Of a stretch of 30,339 nucleotides of DNA, positions 1-8,265 are shown piece after piece; positions within the stretch are counted from its first letter, which is position 1; every line of letters begins with the position of its first letter. This stretch comes from an uncultured Pseudomonadota bacterium. GTDB lineage: Bacteria > Pseudomonadota > Gammaproteobacteria > Burkholderiales > Burkholderiaceae. The notes beneath the pieces are model-generated. The model was not told where the DNA came from. It did no database searches and saw only the letters and a program-made list of their open reading frames with translations. Both the position numbers and the translations under genes were made by a program. Location of the stretch: positions 1-30,339 of the forward strand of contig CAMLIZ010000046.1 of NCBI GenBank assembly GCA_946480245.1. The letters are read 5' to 3'.

Positions 1-1117
1 CGAAGCGCGACTTCAGGCCCTTCAGGATCTCCACCGTCTGCTCGACCGAAGGCTCCACCACATCCACCTTCTGGAAGCGCCGCGACAGCGCGGCGTCCTT
101 CTCGAAGATGCCACGGTACTCGTTGAAAGTGGTGGCGCCGATGCACTTCATCTGACCGCTGCTCAATGCGGGCTTGAGCAGGTTGGACGCATCCAGCGTG
201 CCGCCCGATGCCGCACCGGCGCCGATCAGCGTGTGGATCTCGTCGATGAAGAGGATGGCGTTGGGCTGGTCCTTGAGCGACTTCAGCACACCCTTCAGGC
301 GTTGCTCGAAGTCACCGCGGTACTTGGTGCCCGCGAGCAATGCGCCCATGTCGAGCGTGTACACGGTGGCGTCGGCGAGCACCTCAGGCACGTCGCCCTC
401 CGTGATGCGCCAGGCCAGGCCCTCGGCGATCGCAGTCTTGCCTACACCGGCCTCGCCGACCAGCAGCGGGTTGTTCTTGCGGCGCCGGCACAGCACCTGG
501 ATGACGCGCTCCACCTCCAACTCGCGACCGATCAGCGGATCGATCTTGCCCTCGCGCGCCAACTGGTTCAGGTTCTGGGTGAACTGATCCAGCGGAGAGC
601 CCTTGCCCTCGCCGCCCTCTTCCTTCTCGCCTTCGCTCGGGCTGCTGCCCTCGCTCGGCTTGGCAGGTTCCGGCGGATCGGACTTCTTGATGCCGTGAGC
701 GATGTAGTTCACCACGTCCAGCCGCGTCACGCCCTGCTGGTGCAGGTAGTACACCGCGTGCGAGTCCTTCTCACCGAAGATGGCCACCAGCACGTTGGCG
801 CCGGTCACCTCCTTCTTGCCATTGCCCGTGCTCTGCACGTGCATGATGGCGCGCTGGATCACACGCTGGAAGCCCAGCGTCGGCTGCGTGTCCACCTCGT
901 CCGTGCCGCCCACGGTGGGTGTGTTTTCCTTGATGAATGTCGCCAGGCTCTTGCGCAAATCCTCGATGTTGGCTGCGCAGGCACGCAGAACCTCGGCGGC
1001 GGAGGGGTTGTCGAGCAGCGCCATCAGCAAGTGCTCGACGGTGATGAATTCATGTCGCTGCTGGCGCGCTTCGACGAACGCCATGTGCAGGCTGACTTCC
1101 AACTCTTGCGCGATCAT
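1..1117 (-). CDS. clpA: ClpA, ATP-dependent Clp protease ATP-binding subunit (N-terminal 372 residues; runs off the left edge)
   Basis: ClpA is the AAA+ unfoldase that feeds substrates to the ClpP peptidase in the cytoplasm. The reading frame begins [10 protein letters not shown] at 1117 and stays open to base 1, giving 372 codons of a protein normally about 760 residues long. Residues 1-145 form the Clp N-domain that docks ClpS. An acidic Ser/Glu/Gly linker follows (about 146-175). The first AAA+ module has Walker A GEAGVGKT at 221-228 and Walker B ILFIDEIH at 288-295. The second AAA+ module lies outside the window. The start is well fixed: GGAGG sits 4 nt upstream inside the clpS 3' end, and the ATG overlaps the clpS stop as ATGA (1114-1117), which implies translational coupling. 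The N-domain plus clpS adjacency favours ClpA over ClpB or ClpC. Confidence 0.96.
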   Translation of the reverse strand, partial: MIAQELEVSLHMAFVEARQQRHEFITVEHLLMALLDNPSAAEVLRACAANIEDLRKSLATFIKENTPTVGGTDEVDTQPTLGFQRVIQRAIMHVQSTGNGKKEVTGANVLVAIFGEKDSHAVYYLHQQGVTRLDVVNYIAHGIKKSDPPEPAKPSEGSSPSEGEKEEGGEGKGSPLDQFTQNLNQLAREGKIDPLIGRELEVERVIQVLCRRRKNNPLLVGEAGVGKTAIAEGLAWRITEGDVPEVLADATVYTLDMGALLAGTKYRGDFEQRLKGVLKSLKDQPNAILFIDEIHTLIGAGAASGGTLDASNLLKPALSSGQMKCIGATTFNEYRGIFEKDAALSRRFQKVDVVEPSVEQTVEILKGLKSRF

Positions 1118-1470
1118 GCGGCCTCCATAATGCACTGCAACGGATGACCGGCGCGGCGGGCCGCGGCGAGCACCAGTTCAACCTTCGTCGCTGCCACGTC
1201 CTTGGTGTAGACACCGCAGACGCCGCGACCCTCATGATGAATCTTCAGCATGATCTGGGTGGCAGTCTCCAGATCGCGCTTGAAGTATTCCTGCAACACC
1301 ATCACCACAAACTCCATCGGGGTGTAGTCGTCATTGAGCATGACGACCTGGTACATCGGCGGAGGCGTGGTCTTGGCGGTTTTCCGTTCCGCCACAACGG
1401 AACCTTCCCCGTCATCCGGGCGGGGTGTCGCGGGGGGCGTGCCCGGCGGCTGGGGCGGATCCACTGGCAT
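1114..1470 (-). CDS. clpS: ClpS, adaptor for ClpA (N-end rule)
   Basis: ClpS delivers N-degron proteins to the ClpA N-domain. The protein is 118 residues from the chosen ATG at 1470 ([10 protein letters not shown]). A proline-rich, disordered N-terminal stretch is followed by the core, with the family motif [13 protein letters not shown] and the later segment [16 protein letters not shown], both hallmarks of ClpS. The frame stays open upstream to an ATG at 1548, but that 26-residue extension looks unlike the family. A possible promoter (TTGATC at 1550-1555, TATGAC at 1526-1531, 18 bp apart, weak) would start transcription inside it. No strong ribosome binding site is visible before 1470, so the exact start is less certain than the identity. 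The stop overlaps the clpA start by 4 bp. Confidence 0.93.
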   Translation of the reverse strand: MPVDPPQPPGTPPATPRPDDGEGSVVAERKTAKTTPPPMYQVVMLNDDYTPMEFVVMVLQEYFKRDLETATQIMLKIHHEGRGVCGVYTKDVAATKVELVLAAARRAGHPLQCIMEAA

Positions 1471-1525
1471 GGACGAAATTCTATAGATATGGGCTTGGCG
1501 CAGAGACTGAGCAACTGCGATGCCA

Positions 1526-1555
1526 GTCATATTGCATCGGTTGTGCACGGATCAA
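1526..1555 (-). promoter_or_regulatory. Possible clpS promoter (weak match)
   Basis: On the minus strand TTGATC (1550-1555) and TATGAC (1526-1531) are separated by 18 bp. Each matches the sigma-70 consensus at four or five of six positions. It is placed sensibly for clpS-clpA, but such matches occur by chance, so this is tentative. Confidence 0.25.
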
Positions 1556-1634
1556 GCGCCAAATCAGAAATGCCTTCGCCTGTTTGATGACTTTTTTTGG
1601 CTGATTTCGCTTCGACGCCCCCGTAGACGGCGGC

Positions 1635-1664
1635 TTGACACCGCGTTCCGCACGACTTCACAAT
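1635..1664 (+). promoter_or_regulatory. Likely sigma-70 promoter of the cold-shock gene
   Basis: A perfect -35 hexamer TTGACA (1635-1640) is followed after 18 bp by CACAAT (1659-1664), which matches four of six bases of the -10 consensus. Transcription would begin near 1671, leaving a 5' leader of about 35 nt containing the GGAGGAG ribosome binding site. That is a short leader compared with the long cold-inducible leader of E. coli cspA, which argues for constitutive rather than RNA-thermoswitch control (inference). Confidence 0.55.
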
Positions 1665-1704
1665 CCGCGCGGCAAACAGGCGAAAAGCCGCGGAGGAGAG
1701 AGTG

Positions 1705-1974
1705 ATGCCGATCGGCACGGTGAAATGGTTCAACGACGCCAAGGGATTTGGCTTCATTGAGCCGGACGGCGGCGGCGCTGACGTCTTTGCCCATTTTTCG
1801 GCCATCCAAATGGATGGCTTCCGCACTTTGAAGCAGGGCAGCCAGGTCAGCTATGAGCTGGTCCAGGGCCCCAAGGGCGACTTGGCGCAAAACATCCGTC
1901 CAGTCGAGAAAGCCGCCGAGGAGCGCCAACCGAGCCCCATGGCCGGGGATGGTTCGCTTGCGATGGCTGGCTGA
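1705..1974 (+). CDS. Cold-shock-domain protein (CspA family), with a C-terminal extension
   Basis: This is a small nucleic-acid-binding protein expected to bind single-stranded RNA and DNA and melt RNA structure. The protein is 89 residues. The cold-shock domain spans residues 1-67, with RNP1 KGFGFI at 13-18 and RNP2 VFAHFS at 27-32, and the typical opening [15 protein letters not shown]. Residues 68-89 form an extra Pro/Ala/Gly-rich tail that the roughly 70-residue E. coli Csp proteins lack. The ATG at 1705 is preceded by a strong GGAGGAG site. A GTG codon directly before it is in frame but is worse placed. It is monocistronic, with a promoter at 1635-1664 and a terminator just downstream. 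The family has many paralogues, so no specific csp letter is assigned. Confidence 0.95.
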   Translation: MPIGTVKWFNDAKGFGFIEPDGGGADVFAHFSAIQMDGFRTLKQGSQVSYELVQGPKGDLAQNIRPVEKAAEERQPSPMAGDGSLAMAG

Positions 1975-1997
1975 CGAGCAAGTCTGCTCCTGAATGA

Positions 1998-2022
1998 AAA
2001 AGCCCGCCGCCGGCGGGCTTTT
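1998..2022. terminator. Bidirectional rho-independent terminator between csp and icd
   Basis: AAAAGCCCGCC (1998-2008) pairs perfectly over 11 bp with GGCGGGCTTTT (2012-2022) around a 3-nt loop. The A-run on one arm and the T-run on the other make it work in both directions. It sits between the convergent csp and icd genes. Confidence 0.9.
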
Positions 2023-2056
2023 CGTTGGGTGCGCCGGTCGGGCGCAACCTCCGAGA

Positions 2057-3310
2057 TCACATGTTGTCGATCATCACCTGCCCGAAGCCCGAGCACGACA
2101 CCTGCGTGGCGCCGTCCATCAGTCGTGCAAAGTCGTACGTGACCTTCTTCGACAGGATGGCCTTTTCCATCGCGCTGATGACCAGGTCGGCCGCTTCCTT
2201 CCAGCCCATGTGGCGCAGCATCATTTCCGCCGACAGGATCTCGGAACCCGGGTTCACATAGTCCTTGCCCGCATACTTGGGCGCCGTGCCGTGCGTGGCT
2301 TCGAACATGGCCACGGAATCGCTCATGTTGGCGCCCGGCGCGATGCCGATGCCACCAACCTGAGCTGCAAGGGCGTCGGAAACGTAGTCGCCGTTCAGGT
2401 TCAGCGTAGCGATCACCGAGTACTCTGCGGGGCGCAGCAGGATCTGCTGCAGGAAGGCATCGGCGATCGAGTCCTTGATCACGACGTCGCGGCCGGTCTT
2501 GGGATTCTTGAACTTGCACCACGGCCCACCATCGATCGGCTGGGCGCCGAACTCGCGCTGAGCGAGCGCATAGCCCCAGTCGCGAAAGCCACCCTCGGTG
2601 AACTTCATGATGTTGCCCTTGTGCACCAGCGTGACCGAGGGCTTGTCGTTGTCGATCGCGTACTGGATCGCCTTGCGCACCAGGCGCTCGGTGCCTTCGC
2701 GGCTGACCGGCTTGATGCCGATACCAGACGTGTTCGGGAAGCGGATCTTCTTGACTCCCATTTCCTTGATCAGGAAGTCGATCAACTTCTTCGCCTTGTC
2801 GCTCTCGGCCTCGTATTCGATGCCGGCGTAGATGTCCTCCGAGTTCTCGCGGAAGATCACCATGTTGGTCTTTTCCGGCTCCTTCACTGGGGAAGGAACA
2901 CCCTTGAAGTACTGGATCGGGCGCAGGCAGACGTATAGGTCAAGCTCCTGGCGCAGCGCCACGTTCAACGAGCGGATGCCACCACCGACCGGCGTGGTGA
3001 GCGGGCCCTTGATCGAAACGACGTAGTCCTTGAGGACCTGCAACGTCTCCTCGGGCAGCCACACGTCGGGGCCATACACCTTGGTCGACTTCTCGCCGGC
3101 GTACACCTCCATCCAGCGGATCTTGCGTTTGCCGCCATAGCTCTTGGCAACCGCTGCGTCCACCACCTTGATCATCACGGGGGTGATGTCCATGCCCGTG
3201 CCATCGCCCTCGATGAAGGGAATGATCGGCTGGTCGGGCACGTTGAGGGAGAAGTCGGCGTTGACGGTGATCTTCTGCCCGCCCTCGGGCACCTGGATGT
3301 GCTGGTACAT
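2057..3310 (-). CDS. icd: NADP-dependent isocitrate dehydrogenase
   Basis: This TCA-cycle enzyme oxidatively decarboxylates isocitrate to 2-oxoglutarate and makes NADPH. It has 417 residues, essentially the length of the E. coli enzyme, and aligns with it by eye along the whole sequence. It shows the substrate loop [15 protein letters not shown] (about 107-121), in which Ser114 corresponds to E. coli Ser113, the residue phosphorylated by AceK. It also has [23 protein letters not shown] and the C-terminal [23 protein letters not shown] segment. Whether AceK exists in this organism cannot be seen here. The start at 3310 ([11 protein letters not shown]) matches the family N-terminus. No strong Shine-Dalgarno sequence is visible. 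The gene ends in the shared terminator with csp. Confidence 0.97.
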   Translation of the reverse strand: MYQHIQVPEGGQKITVNADFSLNVPDQPIIPFIEGDGTGMDITPVMIKVVDAAVAKSYGGKRKIRWMEVYAGEKSTKVYGPDVWLPEETLQVLKDYVVSIKGPLTTPVGGGIRSLNVALRQELDLYVCLRPIQYFKGVPSPVKEPEKTNMVIFRENSEDIYAGIEYEAESDKAKKLIDFLIKEMGVKKIRFPNTSGIGIKPVSREGTERLVRKAIQYAIDNDKPSVTLVHKGNIMKFTEGGFRDWGYALAQREFGAQPIDGGPWCKFKNPKTGRDVVIKDSIADAFLQQILLRPAEYSVIATLNLNGDYVSDALAAQVGGIGIAPGANMSDSVAMFEATHGTAPKYAGKDYVNPGSEILSAEMMLRHMGWKEAADLVISAMEKAILSKKVTYDFARLMDGATQVSCSGFGQVMIDNM

Positions 3311-3583
3311 GTCTGCTGGCTGGGTTTGAATGCGGCCGGAAAGGAGGTGGCCGGAAGCGGCGGATTCTATTCCAGCGCTGTCCCCATCCGACTCATGCGC
3401 CCATTCGTTTGCGCACGGTCAACCGGCCCAAAGGACGGGACGTTTTCACCGCGCCTCCCAGTTGGCTGCCGGCTGCCCTGATCGGGAAGGCCGCTCATCT
3501 TCGCTTCCTGCGGCCCCAACATCCGGCTTTGAGCCGGGCGTTGTCGTTTGCGGGACACCTCCCCCTCCATAATCGAGCGCCTG

Positions 3584-4054
3584 ATGCACCACCTCACATT
3601 TCCCTCGCTGCTGGTTCGCCGCCTTGTGGTGCTGGCCATTGCCTTCACCGCCTGGGGGGCACGGGCGCAGACCGAACCACAACCCAAGCTGCCGACCGTG
3701 ACACTGACCGCCGGCATGCGTGTGATCCACGCCGAGGTGGCACAGACCGACGAGCAGCGCGAAATGGGCCTGATGCTGCGCAAGGAAATGGCACAGCATG
3801 AGGGCATGCTGTTCGTGTTCGACGAGGCGGCCGTGCACTGCTTCTGGATGAAGAACACCCTGCTGCCGCTGTCGATCGCGTTTCTCGCCGACGATGGCCG
3901 CGTGGTCACGATCGCCGACATGGCACCGCAGACCACCGTCTCGCACTGCCCGGCGGAGCCGGTGCGCTACGCACTGGAGATGAACCAGGGCTGGTTCGGC
4001 AAACATGGCGTGAAGCCGGGGTTCCGGCTGCGCGGGCGGCCGTTCTCGCAGTAG
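3584..4054 (+). CDS. Exported DUF192 family protein
   Basis: The protein has 156 residues from the ATG at 3584. Residues 1-28 form a signal peptide (basic LVRR, hydrophobic LVVLAIAFTAW, cleavage near ARA|QT), so it should be periplasmic. Residues 37-153 are a DUF192 domain, recognised by EMGLMLRKEM (60-69), GMLFVFD (74-80), FWMKNTLLPLSIAF (87-100) and MNQGWFGKHG (133-142). The biochemical role of the family is not established, so no function is assigned. The frame extends upstream to 3548, but that would place 12 extra residues before the signal peptide. It is divergent from icd across 273 bp with no obvious structured element, and its 3' end is only 6 nt from the end of the convergent histidine-kinase gene, with no terminator between them. 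Confidence 0.88.
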   Translation: MHHLTFPSLLVRRLVVLAIAFTAWGARAQTEPQPKLPTVTLTAGMRVIHAEVAQTDEQREMGLMLRKEMAQHEGMLFVFDEAAVHCFWMKNTLLPLSIAFLADDGRVVTIADMAPQTTVSHCPAEPVRYALEMNQGWFGKHGVKPGFRLRGRPFSQ

Positions 4055-4060
4055 CCCGGG

Positions 4061-5485
4061 TCAAGGCGCCAGCCGAATCGTGAAACGGATACCGGCAAAC
4101 TCGGGCCGGCTCTGAACCTCCAAGCGGCCGCCGAGCCGCTCGACAATTTCGCGCGCGATTGCCAGGCCCAGCCCCGTGCCGCCGTCATTGCGAAGGTCAG
4201 CGCGCTCGCCGCGCCAGAACGGCTCGAACAAGCGGGGCAGGAGGTCCGATGCCACGCCGGGGCCGTCATCCTCCACCTGTACCTCTGCACCGCCGGCAGG
4301 CAGGGAACGCACACGCATCACGACATGTTGGCCGCCATAGCGCCGCGCGTTGTCGAGCAGGTTGTTCAGCACTTCGCCGAGCCACAGCGGATGCGCACGC
4401 GCCACCACCGGTTCGTCCGGTGCATCGAGCGAAATCGTTCTCCCTTCGCGCAGGCCTTGCAGCACCATCGGTTCGGCGGATTCGCGAACCAGTGGCACCA
4501 CATCCATCGGCGCCTGCTCGGCATTGACAGACAAAGCGGTTTCCGACCGCGCCAGGCTCAGCAACTGGCCGATCAACCGCGACATGCGCTCTGTCGACTT
4601 CAACAGTTGCTGCAGCAACGGCTGCCAGTTGGCCGGTGCGCCGGGGGGCATCGGCAGCGCACGCAGTTCCTGCTCCAGTTCCTGCGCCAGCACGCGCACG
4701 CCCGCCACCGGCGTGCGCAACTGGTGCGCGGCATCGGCCACGAAGCGGCGCTGCAGGGAGACTGTCTGCCGCACGTCGGCCAGCAACATGTTGATGCGCT
4801 CGATCAGCGGCACCGCTTCCCACGGCACGTGCTCCAGCGACAACGGACTCCAGTCGGCAGCATCGCGACGTGCTACTTCGCTGGCGACGTCACGCAGCGG
4901 TTGCACGCCGCGGCGGATTCCCCAGCCGAGCAGAATGAAGGTGAGCGTGCCGAGCGCCAGCGAGGGCAGCACGATGCTCAGCTGGAGACTGCGCACGAGG
5001 GCATCGCGCTTGTGCCGCGTCTCGACCACGACGATCGCCACGGACCGGTCGAGCATTGGCGATGCCACCGAGAACACTGCTCCGCGCACAGGGTCACCCT
5101 CGTACACGCCGTCGAACAGCACCGGGCGCTCGAAGGTCAGCCGGCTGCGCTTCGGCGGAATCGGCACGTCGCCGTCGCCGGCCAGCACGTTGCCGTCGGC
5201 GTCAGCCATCGCATAGCTGTTGCGATCCTCTGCATCCCATGTGACCAGTTCACGGGCCTGGCGTGTCAAGTCGAGCAGCGGCCCGCGATCGCTCCAGACC
5301 ACCTTAGCGGCGAGCGCCGTGCACTGGTCCTGCAAGCTGCGGTCGAAGGCGGCGTGGGCGCTGTTGCGTGCCAGCAGGTAGGCGCCGCCCACTGCCGCCC
5401 CGGTGCCGAGCAACCACACCCAGATCAAAGGCCGCAGCAGCTGGCGGCGGATGCTGGGACCGTGTGCTACCCCGCTTGCGTTCAC
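4061..5485 (-). CDS. Two-component sensor histidine kinase (TctE/QseC-like)
   Basis: This inner-membrane sensor is predicted to phosphorylate the response regulator encoded just upstream. It has 474 residues from a GTG start at 5485. The first membrane helix is at about 17-40, a periplasmic sensing region at about 41-165, and a second helix at about 168-190. The dimerisation and phosphoacceptor helix carries FVADAAHQLRTPVAG, with His254 as the predicted autophosphorylation site. The catalytic domain has the N-box LNNLLDNA (373-380), G1 EDDGPG (405-410) and G2 GGTGLGL (435-441). The GTG start overlaps the regulator stop as GTGA (5482-5485), so the pair is translationally coupled. The signal sensed cannot be read from the sequence; the general layout resembles TctE (tricarboxylates) and QseC kinases. 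Confidence 0.93.
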   Translation of the reverse strand: MNASGVAHGPSIRRQLLRPLIWVWLLGTGAAVGGAYLLARNSAHAAFDRSLQDQCTALAAKVVWSDRGPLLDLTRQARELVTWDAEDRNSYAMADADGNVLAGDGDVPIPPKRSRLTFERPVLFDGVYEGDPVRGAVFSVASPMLDRSVAIVVVETRHKRDALVRSLQLSIVLPSLALGTLTFILLGWGIRRGVQPLRDVASEVARRDAADWSPLSLEHVPWEAVPLIERINMLLADVRQTVSLQRRFVADAAHQLRTPVAGVRVLAQELEQELRALPMPPGAPANWQPLLQQLLKSTERMSRLIGQLLSLARSETALSVNAEQAPMDVVPLVRESAEPMVLQGLREGRTISLDAPDEPVVARAHPLWLGEVLNNLLDNARRYGGQHVVMRVRSLPAGGAEVQVEDDGPGVASDLLPRLFEPFWRGERADLRNDGGTGLGLAIAREIVERLGGRLEVQSRPEFAGIRFTIRLAP

Positions 5486-6177
5486 GAAGTGGCGGCGTCC
5501 TGGGGCGCTGCGGGCTCCGCCTCCATCACATAGCCGAAACCGCGTACCGTCTTGATCACGACGCCGAGATCCGCAAAACGCTTGCGTAGGCGGTGGATGT
5601 ACACCTCAACCGAGTTCTCGCTGAAGTCGGACTCCCAACTCGACAGCGCTGCCACGATCGATTCCTTGGGCACGACCCGGCCAACGCGGTGCATCAGCAG
5701 TTCGGTCAGCGCCATCTCGCGCGGGCTCACCCGCACACGTGCGCCGCGGTACATCAGCTCGCGGTGAGCGATGTCCAGCACCAGCTCGCCCAGCGTCAGC
5801 GTCTCTGTGATTCGGCCTTCCGCGCGCCGCTTCAATGCACGCAGCCGCGCGACCAGTTCCGCGAGGTCGAACGGCTTCACGAGATAGTCGTCGGCACCGG
5901 CATTCAACCCCTGCACCCGATCGCCCAGTTCGTCACGCGCGGTGAGCAGCAGCACCGGCAGCCGGGCACCGCGCGAGCGCCAGTGGCGCAGCACTTCCAT
6001 GCCGTCCTTGCGCGGCAGCCCGAGGTCCAGCACGGCCAGGTCGAACTGCGCGATCAGGCCCTCGGCGGTGGCTTGAACCCCGTCGGCAAGCACGTCCACC
6101 CTCCAGCCCTCGCGCTCCAGTGCACGGGCCACTCCGAGGCTGAGCGCGGCGTCGTCTTCGACCAGCAGGATTCGCAT
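5482..6177 (-). CDS. OmpR/PhoB-family response regulator (QseB/TctD-like)
   Basis: This DNA-binding regulator has 231 residues. The receiver domain is residues 1-115, with the acidic pair ED at 7-8, phosphoacceptor Asp51 (LAVLDLGLP), Thr79 and Lys101 (LVKPF). The winged-helix domain is at about 125-225, ending with the typical IKTVRGFGYVME. The start at 6177 (MRILLVEDD) is chosen by family alignment. The frame extends 10 codons upstream to 6207, but that ATG lies inside the sodB terminator region. No Shine-Dalgarno sequence precedes either start. A perfect 7-bp inverted repeat (6178-6196) directly abuts the chosen ATG, so translation may be leaderless or controlled. The partner kinase follows with a 4-bp overlap. 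Confidence 0.93.
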   Translation of the reverse strand: MRILLVEDDAALSLGVARALEREGWRVDVLADGVQATAEGLIAQFDLAVLDLGLPRKDGMEVLRHWRSRGARLPVLLLTARDELGDRVQGLNAGADDYLVKPFDLAELVARLRALKRRAEGRITETLTLGELVLDIAHRELMYRGARVRVSPREMALTELLMHRVGRVVPKESIVAALSSWESDFSENSVEVYIHRLRKRFADLGVVIKTVRGFGYVMEAEPAAPQDAATS

Positions 6178-6196
6178 GGCTGCAAATTGTGCAGCC
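6178..6196. promoter_or_regulatory. Perfect inverted repeat abutting the response-regulator start codon
   Basis: GGCTGCA (6178-6184) pairs with TGCAGCC (6190-6196) around a 5-nt loop, and the start codon is the next base. It could be an operator for autoregulation, an mRNA hairpin controlling initiation, or chance. No ribosome binding site is visible between it and the ATG. Confidence 0.4.
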
Positions 6197-6205
6197 AAGA
6201 CATGC

Positions 6206-6226
6206 AAAAGCCGGCTCGAGGCCGGC
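6206..6226 (-). terminator. Rho-independent terminator of sodB
   Basis: GCCGGC (6210-6215) pairs with GCCGGC (6221-6226) around TCGAG. The AAAA at 6206-6209 becomes a T-run on the minus strand, directly after the hairpin. It lies 23 nt downstream of the sodB stop. Confidence 0.7.
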
Positions 6227-6249
6227 CGAGGGGCAGTGGGAGTAAACCC

Positions 6250-6831
6250 TTAAGCGAAGTTCTTCTCGGCGAACTGCCAGTTCACGAGCTTGTCGAGGAA
6301 GGTCTCGACGAATTTCGGGCGCAGGTTGCGGTAGTCGATGTAGTACGCGTGCTCCCAAACGTCGATCGTCAGCAGCGCCTTGTCACCCGTGGTCAGCGGC
6401 GTGCCGGCCGCCCCCATGTTGACAATGTCCACCGAGCCGTCGGCCTTCTTCACCAGCCAGGTCCACCCGGAGCCGAAGTTGCCCACGGCCGACTTCGTGA
6501 ATGCCTCCTTGAACGCGGCATAGGAGCCCCACTTCGCGTTGATGGCCTGGCCCAGCGCGCCCTGCGGCTCGCCACCGCCGTTGGGTTTGAGGCAATTCCA
6601 GAAGAAGGTGTGGTTCCACACCTGGGCGGCGTTGTTGTAGATGCCACCCGAGGCCTTCTTGATGATGTCCTCGAGACCCATGCTCTCGAACTCGGTGCCC
6701 TTCTGCAGGTTGTTCAAGTTCACGACATAGGCGTTGTGATGCTTGTCGTGGTGGTACTCGAGCGTCTCCCGGCTCATGTGCGGCGCAAGCGCGTCGTGCG
6801 GGAACGGCAGCGGAGGCAGAGTGTGTTCCAT
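6250..6831 (-). CDS. sodB: Iron superoxide dismutase
   Basis: This cytoplasmic enzyme dismutates superoxide to oxygen and hydrogen peroxide. It has 193 residues, the usual length. The metal ligands are all present: His27 (EYHHDKHH), His74 (WNHTFFW), Asp157 and His161 (IDVWEHAYY). The Fe-SOD signatures LPPLPF near the N-terminus, AAQVWNHTFFWNCL and GSGWTWLV favour the iron over the manganese type. The ATG at 6831 has an AAGGAT ribosome binding site 5 nt upstream. It is downstream of xseA with a 105-nt gap that contains an 8-bp hairpin (6862-6883) in the leader. Regulation by iron is common for this gene, but no Fur box was identified here. Confidence 0.97.
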   Translation of the reverse strand: MEHTLPPLPFPHDALAPHMSRETLEYHHDKHHNAYVVNLNNLQKGTEFESMGLEDIIKKASGGIYNNAAQVWNHTFFWNCLKPNGGGEPQGALGQAINAKWGSYAAFKEAFTKSAVGNFGSGWTWLVKKADGSVDIVNMGAAGTPLTTGDKALLTIDVWEHAYYIDYRNLRPKFVETFLDKLVNWQFAEKNFA

Positions 6832-6861
6832 CAGGAATCCTTTCGACTTGTGGCGGATGGA

Positions 6862-6883
6862 GCCGCTTCTGCGGCGAAGCGGC
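6862..6883. other. Stable hairpin between xseA and sodB
   Basis: GCCGCTTC (6862-6869) pairs perfectly with GAAGCGGC (6876-6883) around a 6-nt loop. On the minus strand there is no T-run after it, so it is not a standard terminator. It lies 30 nt upstream of the sodB start and may be part of the sodB leader or protect the xseA 3' end. Confidence 0.4.
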
Positions 6884-6936
6884 CCCGGTGCGAGAACCGC
6901 GGCATTCTAGGCAGCTTGTCACAGCTTGCCGCAGTT

Positions 6937-8265
6937 TTAGCTCAAGCCCCTGCCGTCATCAGCGCCGGGGGCCGGCTCCTGCCAAACCTGCAGGAGTTCA
7001 GCCTCTGCCCGCCCATCGTTCCACACGGCCTGCACCCGCTGGCCGGCCTGCAACGCCTGTGCGGACACGACGGCGCGCCCCTGGGTGTCCTGCACCCACG
7101 CATAGCCGCGCGCGAGCACGCGGCGCGGATCGAGCGCGTGCAGGCGGGCCTGCAGCGCCTCCACCCGCTGCACTGCGCGCTGCAAGGAGGTGTGCTCCGC
7201 GCGCTTCAGCCTGCCCGCCATGTCGTGCTGCTGACGCTGCTGAAGGCGCAGGTAGGCGGCGATCGCCTGGCGGCGACGCTGGCCATGAGTCGTGAGCAGA
7301 TGGGTATGCCGTGCCAGGGCCTGCCCTGGCCGCGCCAGTCGCAACGCAAGCTGGTCGAGCCGCAATGCCTGCCCCTCGAGGAGGCGTCGCAGTGCGCGGC
7401 CGACGCGCTGTTCGAAATGCGCGAGGGCGGCCACCAGGGCCTGGCGCTCGGGCGCCGCCAGCTCCGCCGCTGCGGTGGGCGTCGCTGCACGGAGGTCGGC
7501 GGCGAGGTCGGCCAATGACACGTCGGTTTCATGTCCGACGCCACAGACGAGCGGAATCGGCGACGCCGCCACCGCCCGCACCACGCGCTCGTCGTTGAAC
7601 GCCCACAGGTCTTCCAGCGATCCGCCACCGCGGCAAAGGATCAGCGTCTGCACCTCGGCACGGCGCGCCGCCAGGGCAAGCGCCTCGACGATCGCCGGCG
7701 GCGCGTCGGCGCCCTGCACTGCAGTGGGGTAGACGATCACCTGCAGTTGCGGTGCACGCCGCTGGAGGGCCGTGAGCACATCGCGCAACGCGGCCGCGGC
7801 GAGCGAGGTGACGACACCGATCGCTCGGGGATAGGTGGGCAGCGGCCGTTTGCGGGCGGCGTCGAAGAGCCCCTGCGCCTCAAGGCGTGCCTTCAGCCGC
7901 AAGAATTCCTCATAGAGCGTGCCGGCGCCCACCCGCTGCATCGCCTCCACGACGAGTTGCAGTTCACCGCGCGCCTCGTACACCGCGATGCGGCCCCGCA
8001 GTTCGACCTGCTGCCCATCTTTCGGAGCGAAGTCCAGCAACGCCGCGGCACGCCGGAACATCGCGCAGCGCAGCGACGCAGCCCCGCCGTTGGCATCCTT
8101 GAGGTTGAAGTAGCAATGACCACTGGCGGCGCGCGAAAAGCCCGAAAGCTCGCCACGCACGGCACACGCGCCGAAACGCGCCTGAAGCGCGTCGTTCGCG
8201 GCCAAGAGAAGCGCCGAGACGCCCCATACCTGGCGCGTTCCAGCCCCGCCTTCGAACGCATTCAC
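6937..8265 (-). CDS. xseA: Exodeoxyribonuclease VII large subunit
   Basis: XseA is the catalytic subunit of exonuclease VII, which degrades single-stranded DNA together with several copies of XseB. It has 442 residues, normal for the family. An N-terminal OB-fold is visible at about 12-110 (VWGVSALLLAANDALQ, RGELSGF, GHCYFNLKD). It is followed by the catalytic region (PRAIGVVTS, LILCRGGGSLEDLWAFNDE, CGVGHETDVSLADLAADLRAATPTAAAE) and a long Gln/Arg/Leu-rich helical region typical of the XseA coiled coil. The C-terminal segment LARGYAWVQD is also diagnostic. The start is a GTG at 8265. The gene is divergent from exbB across 376 bp. No xseB partner is found in the window, which is common because it often lies with ispA elsewhere. 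Confidence 0.95.
   Translation of the reverse strand: MNAFEGGAGTRQVWGVSALLLAANDALQARFGACAVRGELSGFSRAASGHCYFNLKDANGGAASLRCAMFRRAAALLDFAPKDGQQVELRGRIAVYEARGELQLVVEAMQRVGAGTLYEEFLRLKARLEAQGLFDAARKRPLPTYPRAIGVVTSLAAAALRDVLTALQRRAPQLQVIVYPTAVQGADAPPAIVEALALAARRAEVQTLILCRGGGSLEDLWAFNDERVVRAVAASPIPLVCGVGHETDVSLADLAADLRAATPTAAAELAAPERQALVAALAHFEQRVGRALRRLLEGQALRLDQLALRLARPGQALARHTHLLTTHGQRRRQAIAAYLRLQQRQQHDMAGRLKRAEHTSLQRAVQRVEALQARLHALDPRRVLARGYAWVQDTQGRAVVSAQALQAGQRVQAVWNDGRAEAELLQVWQEPAPGADDGRGLS

Noticed and set aside
5593..7518. A 641-codon open frame on the plus strand
   Set aside because: It lies antisense to the response regulator, sodB and xseA, has His/Arg/Gln-rich low-complexity composition, and matches no family. 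It is a shadow typical of GC-rich coding DNA.
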